Origin: an uncultured Aquimarina sp.
Lineage (GTDB): Bacteria; Bacteroidota; Bacteroidia; Flavobacteriales; Flavobacteriaceae
Length of the DNA stretch: 64,000 bases
Assembly (NCBI RefSeq): GCF_947492965.1
Contig: NZ_CANLOZ010000005.1
Coordinates: forward strand, 248,001-312,000
Direction: 5' to 3'
Shown here: piece by piece, positions 56,301 through 63,712 of the stretch
Numbering within the stretch: the first letter of the stretch is position 1
How the letters are laid out: each line of letters begins with the position of its first letter
Notes under the pieces: model-generated
What the model saw: only the letters and a program-made list of their open reading frames with translations
The model's database searches: none
What the model was told of the DNA's origin: nothing
Program-made: the position numbers and the translations under genes

Positions 56301-56405
56301 TCCGTCACCATCTGTTACTGTTCCCGTAACTGTTTTTTGTTGTGCAAAAACAATACTAGAAAGAAAAAACACAAATAGTAATAATTTGTAATCAAGTTGT
56401 TTCAT
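53382..56405 (-). CDS. SusC/RagA family TonB-linked outer-membrane protein (pair 2)
   Basis: This 1007-residue protein has a signal peptide (SSIVFAQQ), a CarboxypepD_reg-like domain (TGTVTDGDGLPLPGVNVVVK), the start of the plug (ELEEVVVVAYGSQIEKKLVT), plug block GSRGGNGVVLITTKRGN, and the C-terminal barrel ending in YTFGINLSF. It is clearly related to SusC1 but diverged, so this is not a recent duplication. It imports a related or larger alpha-glucan fragment. Its upstream region contains the cleanest copy of the composite module. Confidence 0.94.
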   Translation of the reverse strand: MKQLDYKLLLFVFFLSSIVFAQQKTVTGTVTDGDGLPLPGVNVVVKNTANGAQTDFDGNYSIATNKGAVLTFSYVGFSTKEIAVGDGSVIDVQLETAADELEEVVVVAYGSQIEKKLVTSISTVSNSDIQDIITDSPQNILQGQASGVQVFSSSGGLGASPTINIRGTSSIGSNTRPLFVIDGVTLGDSFTTFQQGSGAGINPLASINPNDIESISVLKSAAAAALYGSRGGNGVVLITTKRGNKNGRVTVDIDVNTSFATITDTPDLLNSQQYIDFTTLIRNGSAVSAGPLTDAGGEFDALDAVLRTAVSQSYNFSVRGGNEKANYFIGATREDIEGIRVGDNLERTSFRTNIQANATDWLTATLNANVSHNRFDRVPNENSFASPYTIALLQRPDVEPFDENGNFTTTGNVGGGNVIAQEALNLNLATTTRIVANGSLDFNLSSLLDGLSFKQDVGIDRVFTENQTRNVELLTPGGSAANSVFQQNRYILNSILSYNKNFGDKHNLSLLAGYSFEDNQFRNIQASGTGFLSDAQQNIESASTFPLTSSSGDANRLVSYLGRATYDYADGRYILEGSVRRDGSSRFGANNRFGTFWSAAVGWNISDEAFMDNVEWVQGLKLNASYGTTGNDRIGNFPSLGTFAGNNFNGNPGLTPASLENPDLQWESTTTRDVGLTAGFFNRRLTFNVEYYKNVTDNLILFVPVDPTFNNGLNGVNQNIGELENTGFDVTIDAIILDGSNDGLKWTSSLNLGFNKNEVTSLPETSSVDELGNRFVDRTGGSLAFSGQRAIEGFSANSWYLIPYLGVNPQTGDAEWLDASGNPTTTPVAADRRIVGQANPDVVGGFSNVFTYKNWSLNTLFNFSFGNDILLTSRAFTENPISGFNKTTRVLNVWQQPGDQAFIPSPDSPTINTFNQNSTAQLEDGSFVRLKNVTLSYSLSDSLLEKVFVSKVRFYATATNLLTFKSDGLDGFDPEVSNGSDGNDAAGQDFFTLPQASTYTFGINLSF

Positions 56406-56747
56406 AAATAAAATTTCATAAATTAAACCTCAGTTAGAAATTGCAGAAAAGGAGTAAGGTAAATTGAAAATGATGGCTAATTCAATTTATCTTTCGATAT
56501 ATTATAAAAGGAATAACATAATTTCGTCGATAAAACAATTTACCTTACTCCTTTTCTGCAATTTTCTGACAAAACAAGTGATTATGGGGGGTGAACTAGT
56601 TAAAACTGATCAAGCTTTACCCTTTTACCGATAAAAATTTACCTATTTACCTAATTTTATTCTTGAAGATTTATTTAGACGTCCATCTACTAACTTTAAA
56701 ACGCATTTATGAATTTTTATGAGGTAAAAACGGATAAGAAAGAGGGG
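56406..56747. promoter_or_regulatory. SusC2 upstream region: composite module B
   Basis: A perfect 29-bp inverted repeat (56438-56466 and 56536-56564) encloses 69 nt. The loop carries GGCTAATTCAA at 56475-56485. 52 bp further from the gene lie four TTTACC repeats (starts 56616, 56624, 56638, 56646) with the core TTTACCGATAAAAATTTACC at 56624-56643. Alternate repeats are 22 bp apart, two helical turns. The near arm ends 33 bp before the SusC2 start. TTTACCTTAC in the far arm weakly resembles a -7 element when read on the minus strand. Confidence 0.65.
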
Positions 56748-58277
56748 TTAGACACTAAAATTTCTTAGGTATTCAGAAGGAGTAACATGGTTATATTTCT
56801 TAAAAGACTTATTAAAAGTTACTTTATTATTAAAACCAACTTCATATGCCACGTCGATAATATTTACTCCTCTAAATTTATCATTTTTAAGAATACTCAT
56901 TGCCTCATTAATTCTATATGAATTAATGAGATCGAAAAAATTAAGTCCAAAATGCTCATTGATAACTTGAGAAGTATTATGTCTATTAGTATTTAAAAGG
57001 TCTGCTAATTTTTGTAGCGTAATATCGTTATCTCTATATACTTTTTCTTCATCCATTAAATAAACCAATTTATCTTTTAATTCTACGGACAACTTAGGAG
57101 TTAAACTAGATGAACTATACTTATCACTATTTGGTAATTTAGTTCCATCATCTACAACAATTGTATCTCTCTTTTCTCGGATCAATGCTAAATTAAAGAA
57201 GGTATTATAGCTTACATAAAGTACAAGGAATGTCATCACAAAAATCTGCAAGTTAAAAAGCAAGCTACCTATTTCATATTTTTCGAAAACGAGAACATAA
57301 AATCCATAGAAAACAGTATAGATACTATAAAACAGAATCAAATTTCTTTGCCAATTTGTTTCTAACTGAGCAGATTTCTTATGAGTAAGGTTTCTTTTTT
57401 TATATTTTAAGATTAATAGAATCCCATAAATTATTAATGATAATAACTTAGCAATCATAATAAGTAAAGCATAAGGTCGCTCATTATTTATAATCATACT
57501 CAGTTTTTCAGTTCCAGACAAGGTGTATACTGGCATTATAAGTCCAATGAATAATAACGTAGGAACTAAATGCAATATGTCTTTTTTCTTAAACGTATAT
57601 TTTTCATTGATACGTTTAAAATAGAAGTATATAAGCGGACCATATAAAAATGAAAAAGATGCTGAAATGTACAGTGTATGAGGTAAATAAAACTCATAAT
57701 TAGTAATGAAAATACTAATTCTGAGAACAAAAAATGAATGTAACAAAAGAAAAAAGCCAATTAACAAGTTAGCTTTTCTATCTTTTACTGGCCTAAAAAT
57801 CAATATAGTTGAAATAAAAACTCCTATAAACCCAACGTAAAGACAAAACAAAGCCCATCCATTTATATTTCGTTGATATTTTTTTTGTAAATTCTTAAAA
57901 GTTTTTGATCCCTTTAATAATTCAAAATTACTATGGTTCACAAACGAAACATCTAAAGTTGCCTTGATATATTTTTCAATATACATAACCGATTCTTCCG
58001 GATGTTTAGATTTCGCATAAGAAAAAGCAATTTTTTTAAATAGATATGTAGAATCAATATGATTCGTTTTCAATAAAACGTTGTATTTAGAAATAGCTTC
58101 ACTATAATTTCCCAAATCGAAAAGGGAATCAGCGATTTCTACTGCTTGAATATTTTGAACAATAGTATCTTCAGATGTTAATTGGAGATTATCAGCATGA
58201 AGATCCATTACAAAAAGTAAGCACAGAAAAATGATCCACAATAATGCAGACTTTGTATTTCGTTGAGTTTGACACAT
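56748..58277 (-). CDS. Membrane-bound AraC-type regulator 1 (helical sensor, 7TM, HTH)
   Basis: I start at ATG 58277 (GTG at 58283 is possible), giving a 509-residue protein. It has an N-terminal signal/anchor, a TPR-like helical part of about 100 residues (VEIADSLFDLGNYSEAISKY, IAFSYAKSKHPEESVMYIEK), about seven membrane segments (about 140-370; FCLYVGFIGVFISTILIF, LHSFFVLRISIFITNYEFYL), and a C-terminal AraC HTH domain (LQKLADLLNTNRHNTSQVIN, IIDVAYEVGFNNKVTFNKSF, TPSEYL). I infer that the helical region senses an envelope signal and the HTH binds the TTTACC repeats nearby. The HTH nearly matches that of regulator 2. Confidence 0.87.
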   Translation of the reverse strand: MCQTQRNTKSALLWIIFLCLLFVMDLHADNLQLTSEDTIVQNIQAVEIADSLFDLGNYSEAISKYNVLLKTNHIDSTYLFKKIAFSYAKSKHPEESVMYIEKYIKATLDVSFVNHSNFELLKGSKTFKNLQKKYQRNINGWALFCLYVGFIGVFISTILIFRPVKDRKANLLIGFFLLLHSFFVLRISIFITNYEFYLPHTLYISASFSFLYGPLIYFYFKRINEKYTFKKKDILHLVPTLLFIGLIMPVYTLSGTEKLSMIINNERPYALLIMIAKLLSLIIYGILLILKYKKRNLTHKKSAQLETNWQRNLILFYSIYTVFYGFYVLVFEKYEIGSLLFNLQIFVMTFLVLYVSYNTFFNLALIREKRDTIVVDDGTKLPNSDKYSSSSLTPKLSVELKDKLVYLMDEEKVYRDNDITLQKLADLLNTNRHNTSQVINEHFGLNFFDLINSYRINEAMSILKNDKFRGVNIIDVAYEVGFNNKVTFNKSFKKYNHVTPSEYLRNFSV

Positions 58278-58283
58278 AATCAC

Positions 58284-58768
58284 CTGAAATTAGGGGTGGC
58301 TAAAAATACTATTTGTGTAGAACTATTTTCATAAAATTATTCGAATAAGTAAGAAGATAGAAGACAATGCTAAGATCCTTTCAGAACAAACAAACAACTG
58401 TCAATCAGTATTTTGAATATATAAAAAACATCTAAGCAAACTTATTTTTTTGTTAAATTATTAACTAATATAAGTGTTAATTAACAGTAAATTAATATTC
58501 TCTCTTTTGTCAATTTAGTCTCTTAAATCAACATCCATAACAGTAATAATATAATTACAAAAGGAGGGCAAAATATCTTGACGGCTAACTCAAATATTTC
58601 ATTTTATAAACCAAAACAACGTTTATACAGAAACTGCTCCTCCTTTTTATAATTACTCAACAAAAGAAGTAATCATCAAAACAAAAACGGGCAAACCTTA
58701 TCAAAGTTTACCTTTACCGAATAAATTTTACTTTTTCCGAAGAAAGTTTACTAAAAAGCCATGAAAAA
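58284..58768. promoter_or_regulatory. Region between regulators: composite module A
   Basis: An imperfect stem of about 16 bp (TAATTACAAAAGGAGGG at 58552-58568 with CTCCTCCTTTTTATAATTA at 58637-58655, one bulge and one mismatch) encloses about 67 nt holding GGCTAACTCAA at 58583-58593. TTTACC-type repeats lie at 58707-58752 (TTTACC, TTTACC, GAATAAAT, TTTACT, TTTTCC, GAAGAAAG, TTTACT) with a 20-bp period. The 268 bases between the stem and regulator 1 contain no further clear element except AACAGTAAATTAATATTCTC at 58488-58507, similar to a sequence at 51616 in module C. Confidence 0.6.
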
Positions 58769-60289
58769 TTAGGCAACCAATGATTTAAGATATTCAGAAG
58801 GAGTAACTTGGTTATATTTTTTAAAAGATTTATTGAAAGTAACTTTATTATTAAAACCAACTTCGTAGGCAATATCAATAATATTAAAGTTTTTATGTCT
58901 CTCTTCTTTTAATAGCTCTTTAGCCGCTTCAATTCGATATTTATTAATTAATTCAAAAAAGTTTAAATTAAAATGTTCGTTAATAATCTGAGAAGTATTA
59001 TGTCTTGTTGTATCCATTAATTCAGACAGCTTCTGCAAGGTTATATCATTTTGCTTATACACCTTTTGATCATTTAATAAGTGCAGTAGTTTTTGCTTTA
59101 ATTCTATTGACAAACTTTCTGTAAGTCCAGATTTTACATATTTTGTAGCCTGTATTTTTTCCTTCGGTTGCGTTCTAATAATTTTGAGACTACCAAAAAT
59201 ACTAGGCTGCACAAAAGCTGTATAACTTACATACAACACTAGAGAAGCCATTAGGCCAACCTGCATATTAAACAAGAAACCACTATAAATCTTGGATATT
59301 ATTAAAAACGCGTATATACTATATGTTAGAATGTAAACAGAACAAAAGATGACGATGTTTCTTTGCCAAACAAATTCCTCTCGCGAAACTTTCCGTTTGC
59401 TTTTAAATGCTTTTACATAAATTCTTACGACCAAAATTCCGTAAAACACTAATGATACTAACTTCATTACCGTTATCAATGCTCCATGTGGAACTGTTCT
59501 GTTCAATAGCATTCTGAGCTTTTCTTCTGAAGACTGCACATAGACTGGCAAAAGCAGAAAAACGATTAATCCTATTGTAGGTACTATATGTAAAACATCT
59601 AAAGCCTTAAATTTATGTTTCTGAATAACCCTCTTAAAATAGAAGTAGATAAGAGGTCCATATAAAAATGAAAAAGAAGTAGAAATATATAAACTATGAG
59701 CAAAATAATATTGGTAGTTTGTTAATAGCGCACAAATATGAAGAATAAAAAATGAATGCAGTAAAACGAAAAAACTCATTAGTAAATTCGACACTTTATC
59801 CGATCTTTTCCTTAGATTTAAAACTACTGCAACGAAAAAACCGATAAGACTAATATATAAGCAAATAATAGACCACAAATTTATCTTTTTAAGATATTTA
59901 GCAGCTATTAATTGATACGCTGGCGAATCACTGATCGAATCGAAGAAACTATGTCCGACAAAATTGATATCTAAACTTGATTTAACATATCTATCGATAT
60001 ACTGAACCGCGAGTTCTGGTTCGTTCATTTCAGAATAAGTAAAAGCTAACTTTTGAAAAACAGCAAGGGAATCTGCCCTCTTATCATTCAAACTCTGAAG
60101 ATATTTGTCTATAACGTCTTGTTGATGTTTTTCCTCATCGTCATTTTGAACTATCTCAAAAGAAGAAACACCATTTACCTCATTACTATAAAATGAAATA
60201 TTGCTCCAACTTTTGAAGTTAGAGTAAACGAGCATTAATAAAAGAATACTCAATAATGGTATTGATGTATTTTTGTTTGAGTTAGCCAC
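58769..60289 (-). CDS. Membrane-bound AraC-type regulator 2 (helical sensor, 7TM, HTH)
   Basis: This 506-residue paralogue of regulator 1 starts at GTG 60289 (no ATG lies before the first hydrophobic segment IPLLSILLLMLVYSNF). The order is the same: anchor, helical sensor part (LADSLAVFQKLAFTYSEM-like, EPELAVQYIDRYVKSSLDIN), seven membrane segments, HTH (LQKLSELMDTTRHNTSQIIN, IIDIAYEVGFNNKVTFNKSF, QVTPSEYLKSLVA). The second HTH of the two regulators is identical over VGFNNKVTFNKSFKKYN, so both should read the same DNA. The sensor halves have diverged, which suggests different signals. Confidence 0.86.
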   Translation of the reverse strand: MANSNKNTSIPLLSILLLMLVYSNFKSWSNISFYSNEVNGVSSFEIVQNDDEEKHQQDVIDKYLQSLNDKRADSLAVFQKLAFTYSEMNEPELAVQYIDRYVKSSLDINFVGHSFFDSISDSPAYQLIAAKYLKKINLWSIICLYISLIGFFVAVVLNLRKRSDKVSNLLMSFFVLLHSFFILHICALLTNYQYYFAHSLYISTSFSFLYGPLIYFYFKRVIQKHKFKALDVLHIVPTIGLIVFLLLPVYVQSSEEKLRMLLNRTVPHGALITVMKLVSLVFYGILVVRIYVKAFKSKRKVSREEFVWQRNIVIFCSVYILTYSIYAFLIISKIYSGFLFNMQVGLMASLVLYVSYTAFVQPSIFGSLKIIRTQPKEKIQATKYVKSGLTESLSIELKQKLLHLLNDQKVYKQNDITLQKLSELMDTTRHNTSQIINEHFNLNFFELINKYRIEAAKELLKEERHKNFNIIDIAYEVGFNNKVTFNKSFKKYNQVTPSEYLKSLVA

Positions 60290-60359
60290 ACAATTATTTT
60301 TACATAATTATACCTCCTAATTTACGACAACTTTTTCATAAATTTTTCATAACAGAGGA

Positions 60360-60379
60360 TTTCCCGATAATATCTTACT
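60360..60379 (-). promoter_or_regulatory. Degenerate TTTACC-type site upstream of regulator 2
   Basis: Read on the plus strand, TTTCCC-GATAATAT-CTTACT has the same 6-8-6 layout as TTTACC-GATAAAAA-TTTACC in modules A-C. It lies about 70 bp upstream of the regulator 2 start. No associated hairpin is visible here. A further TTTACC occurs at 60438-60443. Confidence 0.4.
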
Positions 60380-60489
60380 AAAAAAACCAGTAAAATCAAG
60401 GGTTTGCAAAATATAAAATTTTCTAATAAAATATGGGTTTACCGTAAAATAAGTAAAAAAACACATCAAAAACGTATTTAGAAAAAACA

Positions 60490-60517
60490 AAAAAAGTGAA
60501 TAAAATCACTTTTTTTG
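60490..60517. terminator. Terminator after mazG
   Basis: AAAAAAGTGA (60490-60499) pairs with TCACTTTTTT (60507-60516), loop 7 nt, with A and T tracts on both sides. On the minus strand it lies about 60 nt after the mazG stop and separates it from regulator 2. Confidence 0.75.
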
Positions 60518-60576
60518 AACACTTTTTACACTAAGAAAATGAATTGATCATCTTTTATGTGGGGATAAGAAACATA

Positions 60577-61350
60577 CTATAGTCTTTTAGCTTCTTCCCA
60601 AAAAACATTCATTTCGTCTAAAGACATTTCCTTTAAGTTTTTGTTTTTTTCCTTAGATTTTTGTTCTAAAAACTGAAAGCGTTTTATAAATTTCTTATTG
60701 GTTCTTTCTAAAGCATCTTCAGGGTTAATATTTAGAAATCTGGCATAATTGATCATAGAAAATAACACATCTCCAAACTCAGATTCTATTTTATCTATAT
60801 CCTGTTTTTCGATTTCATACTGCAACTCTGAAAGTTCTTCTTCTAATTTTTCAAAAACCTGTTTTGGTTCTTCCCAATCAAAACCTACACCAGCAACTTT
60901 ATCCTGTATCCTGCTTGCTTTTACCATGGCAGGTAAAGATTTAGGAACTCCTTCTAAAACACTTTTCTTACCTTCTTTTAACTTAAGGTTTTCCCAGTTT
61001 CGTTTCACGTCCTCTTCATTATCAACTTTCACATCACCATAAATATGTGGATGACGGTTAATCAATTTTTCACATATACCATTAGCAACATCTGCAATAT
61101 CAAAATCCTTTGTCTCACTGCCTATTTTTGAATAAAAAACTATATGAAGTAACAAATCTCCTAATTCATTTTTAACTTCATTTAAATCATTCTCTAAGAT
61201 AGCATCTCCTAATTCATACGTTTCTTCAATAGTCAAATATCTTAATGACTGTAAGGTCTGTTTTTTATCCCATGGACATTGCTCTCTTAACTCGTCCATT
61301 ATAGTTAGTAATCTATCAAAGGCTTTTAGTTGATCTGCTCTAGAATTCAT
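60577..61350 (-). CDS. mazG: Nucleoside triphosphate pyrophosphohydrolase MazG
   Basis: This 257-residue protein has two MazG domains. The first has CPWDKKQTLQSLRYLTIEET followed by YELGDAI and NELGDLLLHIVF, the second has EEELSELQYEIEKQDIDKIE and ESEFGDVLFSMINYARF. Acidic EExxE and ExxD metal ligands are present in both. MazG hydrolyses (d)NTPs and can lower (p)ppGpp. The family length is about 260 residues, so it is complete. A TACTTTTG element lies upstream. Confidence 0.94.
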   Translation of the reverse strand: MNSRADQLKAFDRLLTIMDELREQCPWDKKQTLQSLRYLTIEETYELGDAILENDLNEVKNELGDLLLHIVFYSKIGSETKDFDIADVANGICEKLINRHPHIYGDVKVDNEEDVKRNWENLKLKEGKKSVLEGVPKSLPAMVKASRIQDKVAGVGFDWEEPKQVFEKLEEELSELQYEIEKQDIDKIESEFGDVLFSMINYARFLNINPEDALERTNKKFIKRFQFLEQKSKEKNKNLKEMSLDEMNVFWEEAKRL

Positions 61351-61376
61351 TAGTTTAGTTTTATATCAAAAGTAAC

Positions 61377-61403
61377 GATTATAAAATCTTCAATTTAATT
61401 TTA
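61377..61403 (-). promoter_or_regulatory. Promoter for mazG
   Basis: On the minus strand TTG (61403-61401) and TACTTTTG (61384-61377) are 16 nt apart. The -7 element is exact, while the spacing is a few bases shorter than usual. The mazG ATG follows 26 nt later. Confidence 0.5.
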
Positions 61404-61472
61404 ACGGGAAAGTCTTTTTCTCTTAAAAAAGTATAGATTTGAGGCCTTATAAATTTTGTAAATACGTACAAT

Positions 61473-62771
61473 ATGCCTCCGAAAAAGATTTTGTTTGCCT
61501 GTATTCCTGCAGATGGTCACTTTAACCCAATGACTGAGCTAGCTGTATATCTAAAGGACAAGGGATATGACGTACGGTGGTACACTGGAAAAAGCTATGA
61601 GAACAAACTAAAACAAATGGAAATTCCATATATTCCTTTTGTAACTGCCAAGGAAATTAAAATCTCTGAATTAGACGAAGCTTATCCAGAACGGAAGAAA
61701 TTAAAAGGGATTTCCCATATTAAATTTGACATTATAAATCTTTTTATACACCGAATGAAAGACTATTATGAAGATGTGAAAGATATTTTTAGCTCTTTCC
61801 CTTTTGATCTTCTGATATTTGATAACACTTTTCCAGGAACGATCGTAAAGTATAAATTGAATGTTCCAGTGGTTGGTATCGGTGTTGTTCCCTTAGCTTT
61901 ATCTGCAGCAGATATTCCGCAATACGGATTGGGACATCAGCCTGCTGACAACTTTTTAAGCAAAAGAAAGCAAAATTTCATAAAATTAATGGCTGAAAAA
62001 TTAATTTTCAAGGAAACCAAATTTGCATATAACGAACTATTGGCGAGCTTGAACTTGCCACCAACAGATCATAATATATTTGACATTTCGCCATTAAATG
62101 CAACGGTATTTTTGCAAAATGGAATTCCTGAAATGGATTACCCAAGAAATGCTATTCCTAAATCTATAAAATATGTTGGTGCATTAAATACTTGGAATAA
62201 AAAATCTATCAACAATCATAATAAAGATTGGGGAACGATATTAGATCCTAAGAAAAAAACAATTTTAGTATCTCAAGGTACTGTAGAAAAAAATCATAAA
62301 AAATTGATTATTCCTTCTTTGGAAGCTTTTAAAAACAGTTCTTTTAATATTGTCGTAGTAACGGGAAATAACGATACTAAACTATTAAAAAATCAATATC
62401 CTCAGAAAAACATTTATATAGAAGATTTTATTCCTTTTGAGATAATCATGCCTTTGACAGATCTATTTATTACGAATGGCGGATATGGAAGCTCTATGAT
62501 CAGCATTAAACATGGAGTTCCGATGGTCACAGCTGGTATCAATGAAGGTAAAAATGAAATATGTGCTCGTATAGATTATTGTGGATTAGGTATAGATTTA
62601 AAAACCGAAAGACCAAGAAGCTATTCCATTAAGGAAGCAGTTGATCAAATTTTAACGAATGATAGCTACAAAAAGAACGTAAAACGAGTACAAAACCTCT
62701 TAAACTCATATAAAACCTTAGAAATTTGCGAAAAGCATATCGAAAACCTGCTTTTTTCATCCAATGATTAA
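61473..62771 (+). CDS. UGT/MGT-type glycosyltransferase (GT1-like)
   Basis: This 432-residue GT-B protein begins KKILFACIPADGHFNPMTEL, the acceptor-side start of macrolide/UDP-glucuronosyl-type transferases. The donor-binding half has LVSQGTVEKNHKKLIIPSLE and ITNGGYGSSMISIKHGVPMV, a variant of the usual HGGxGS motif in which Asn replaces His. It transfers a sugar from an NDP-sugar to a small lipophilic acceptor. The acceptor is unknown. It is divergent from mazG and its end overlaps the convergent flavoprotein by four bases. Confidence 0.86.
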   Translation: MPPKKILFACIPADGHFNPMTELAVYLKDKGYDVRWYTGKSYENKLKQMEIPYIPFVTAKEIKISELDEAYPERKKLKGISHIKFDIINLFIHRMKDYYEDVKDIFSSFPFDLLIFDNTFPGTIVKYKLNVPVVGIGVVPLALSAADIPQYGLGHQPADNFLSKRKQNFIKLMAEKLIFKETKFAYNELLASLNLPPTDHNIFDISPLNATVFLQNGIPEMDYPRNAIPKSIKYVGALNTWNKKSINNHNKDWGTILDPKKKTILVSQGTVEKNHKKLIIPSLEAFKNSSFNIVVVTGNNDTKLLKNQYPQKNIYIEDFIPFEIIMPLTDLFITNGGYGSSMISIKHGVPMVTAGINEGKNEICARIDYCGLGIDLKTERPRSYSIKEAVDQILTNDSYKKNVKRVQNLLNSYKTLEICEKHIENLLFSSND

Positions 62772-63712
62772 ATTTCTAACTGTTGCATTCTTTGTTTAGT
62801 AATCTCAAAATCTGAAATCAACTTTTTCACTATTTCTCTGACAGGTTTGATATCATGAATTAATCCAGATACCTGACCTATCTCTAATTCTCCTTCTACG
62901 AGATCACCTTCAAACATTCCTCTTTTTGCTCTTGCTCTACCTAACAACGTTTTTAACTCTTCGATAGATGGACCTTTTGTATACAATTCTGCGACATCAT
63001 GATAGAACTTATTCTTTAATAACCGAACTGGTGCTAATTCTTTTAAGGTAAGATGAGTATCTCCTTCTTTCGCATCCACTACCATTTGTTTAAAATCTTG
63101 ATGTGATGAAGCTTCTTCACTAGCAACAAATCTACTCCCTAATTGTACTCCATCTGCTCCTAACGACATTACTGCATACATAGAGGCACCCGTAGCAATT
63201 CCTCCTGCAGCAATTAATGGAATATCAACCTTTTCTTTCACCATTGGTATTAAGGTTAAAGTTGTTGTTTCATCTCTTCCATTATGTCCTCCAGCTTCGA
63301 ACCCTTCAGCTACAACAGCATCTACACCAGCTTCTTGAGCTTTTAAAGCGAACTTTAAACTACTTACCACATGAACTACTGTTATACCTTTAGATTTCAA
63401 AAAAGAAGTATATGTTTTGGGATTACCCGCAGAGGTAAACACTATTTTTACATCTTCTTCAATAATTATCTCTATTACCTCTTGAAGGTTTGGATACAAC
63501 ATAGGAACATTTACTCCAAAAGGTTTATCTGTTGCTTTTTTACATTTTTGAATATGCTCTCGCAAAACATCTGGGTACATGGAGCCTGCTCCAATAAGTC
63601 CTAATCCTCCAGAATTACTAACAGCACTAGCAAGCTTATAACCACTTGCCCAAATCATTCCACCTTGTATAATAGGATACTGAATTTTAAAAAGATCTTT
63701 AATTCTATTCAT
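62768..63712 (-). CDS. Nitronate monooxygenase / FabK-like FMN protein
   Basis: This 314-residue TIM-barrel flavoprotein has the family motifs YPIIQGGMIWASGYKLASAV, VVAEGFEAGGHNGRDETTTL and PLIAAGGIATGASMYAVMSL, then GADGVQLGSRFVASEEASSH. The EAGGH histidine typical of nitronate monooxygenases is present. Family members oxidise alkyl nitronates or act as enoyl-ACP reductases (FabK). Which applies here is open. The ATG overlaps the stop of the upstream T9SS-cargo gene by one base (TAATG). Confidence 0.88.
   Translation of the reverse strand: MNRIKDLFKIQYPIIQGGMIWASGYKLASAVSNSGGLGLIGAGSMYPDVLREHIQKCKKATDKPFGVNVPMLYPNLQEVIEIIIEEDVKIVFTSAGNPKTYTSFLKSKGITVVHVVSSLKFALKAQEAGVDAVVAEGFEAGGHNGRDETTTLTLIPMVKEKVDIPLIAAGGIATGASMYAVMSLGADGVQLGSRFVASEEASSHQDFKQMVVDAKEGDTHLTLKELAPVRLLKNKFYHDVAELYTKGPSIEELKTLLGRARAKRGMFEGDLVEGELEIGQVSGLIHDIKPVREIVKKLISDFEITKQRMQQLEI

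Noticed and set aside
56438..56564. Module B hairpin as a MITE or insertion-sequence remnant
   Set aside because: The arms of the three module copies differ in sequence, there are no evident target-site duplications, and the position relative to genes and TTTACC sites is fixed.
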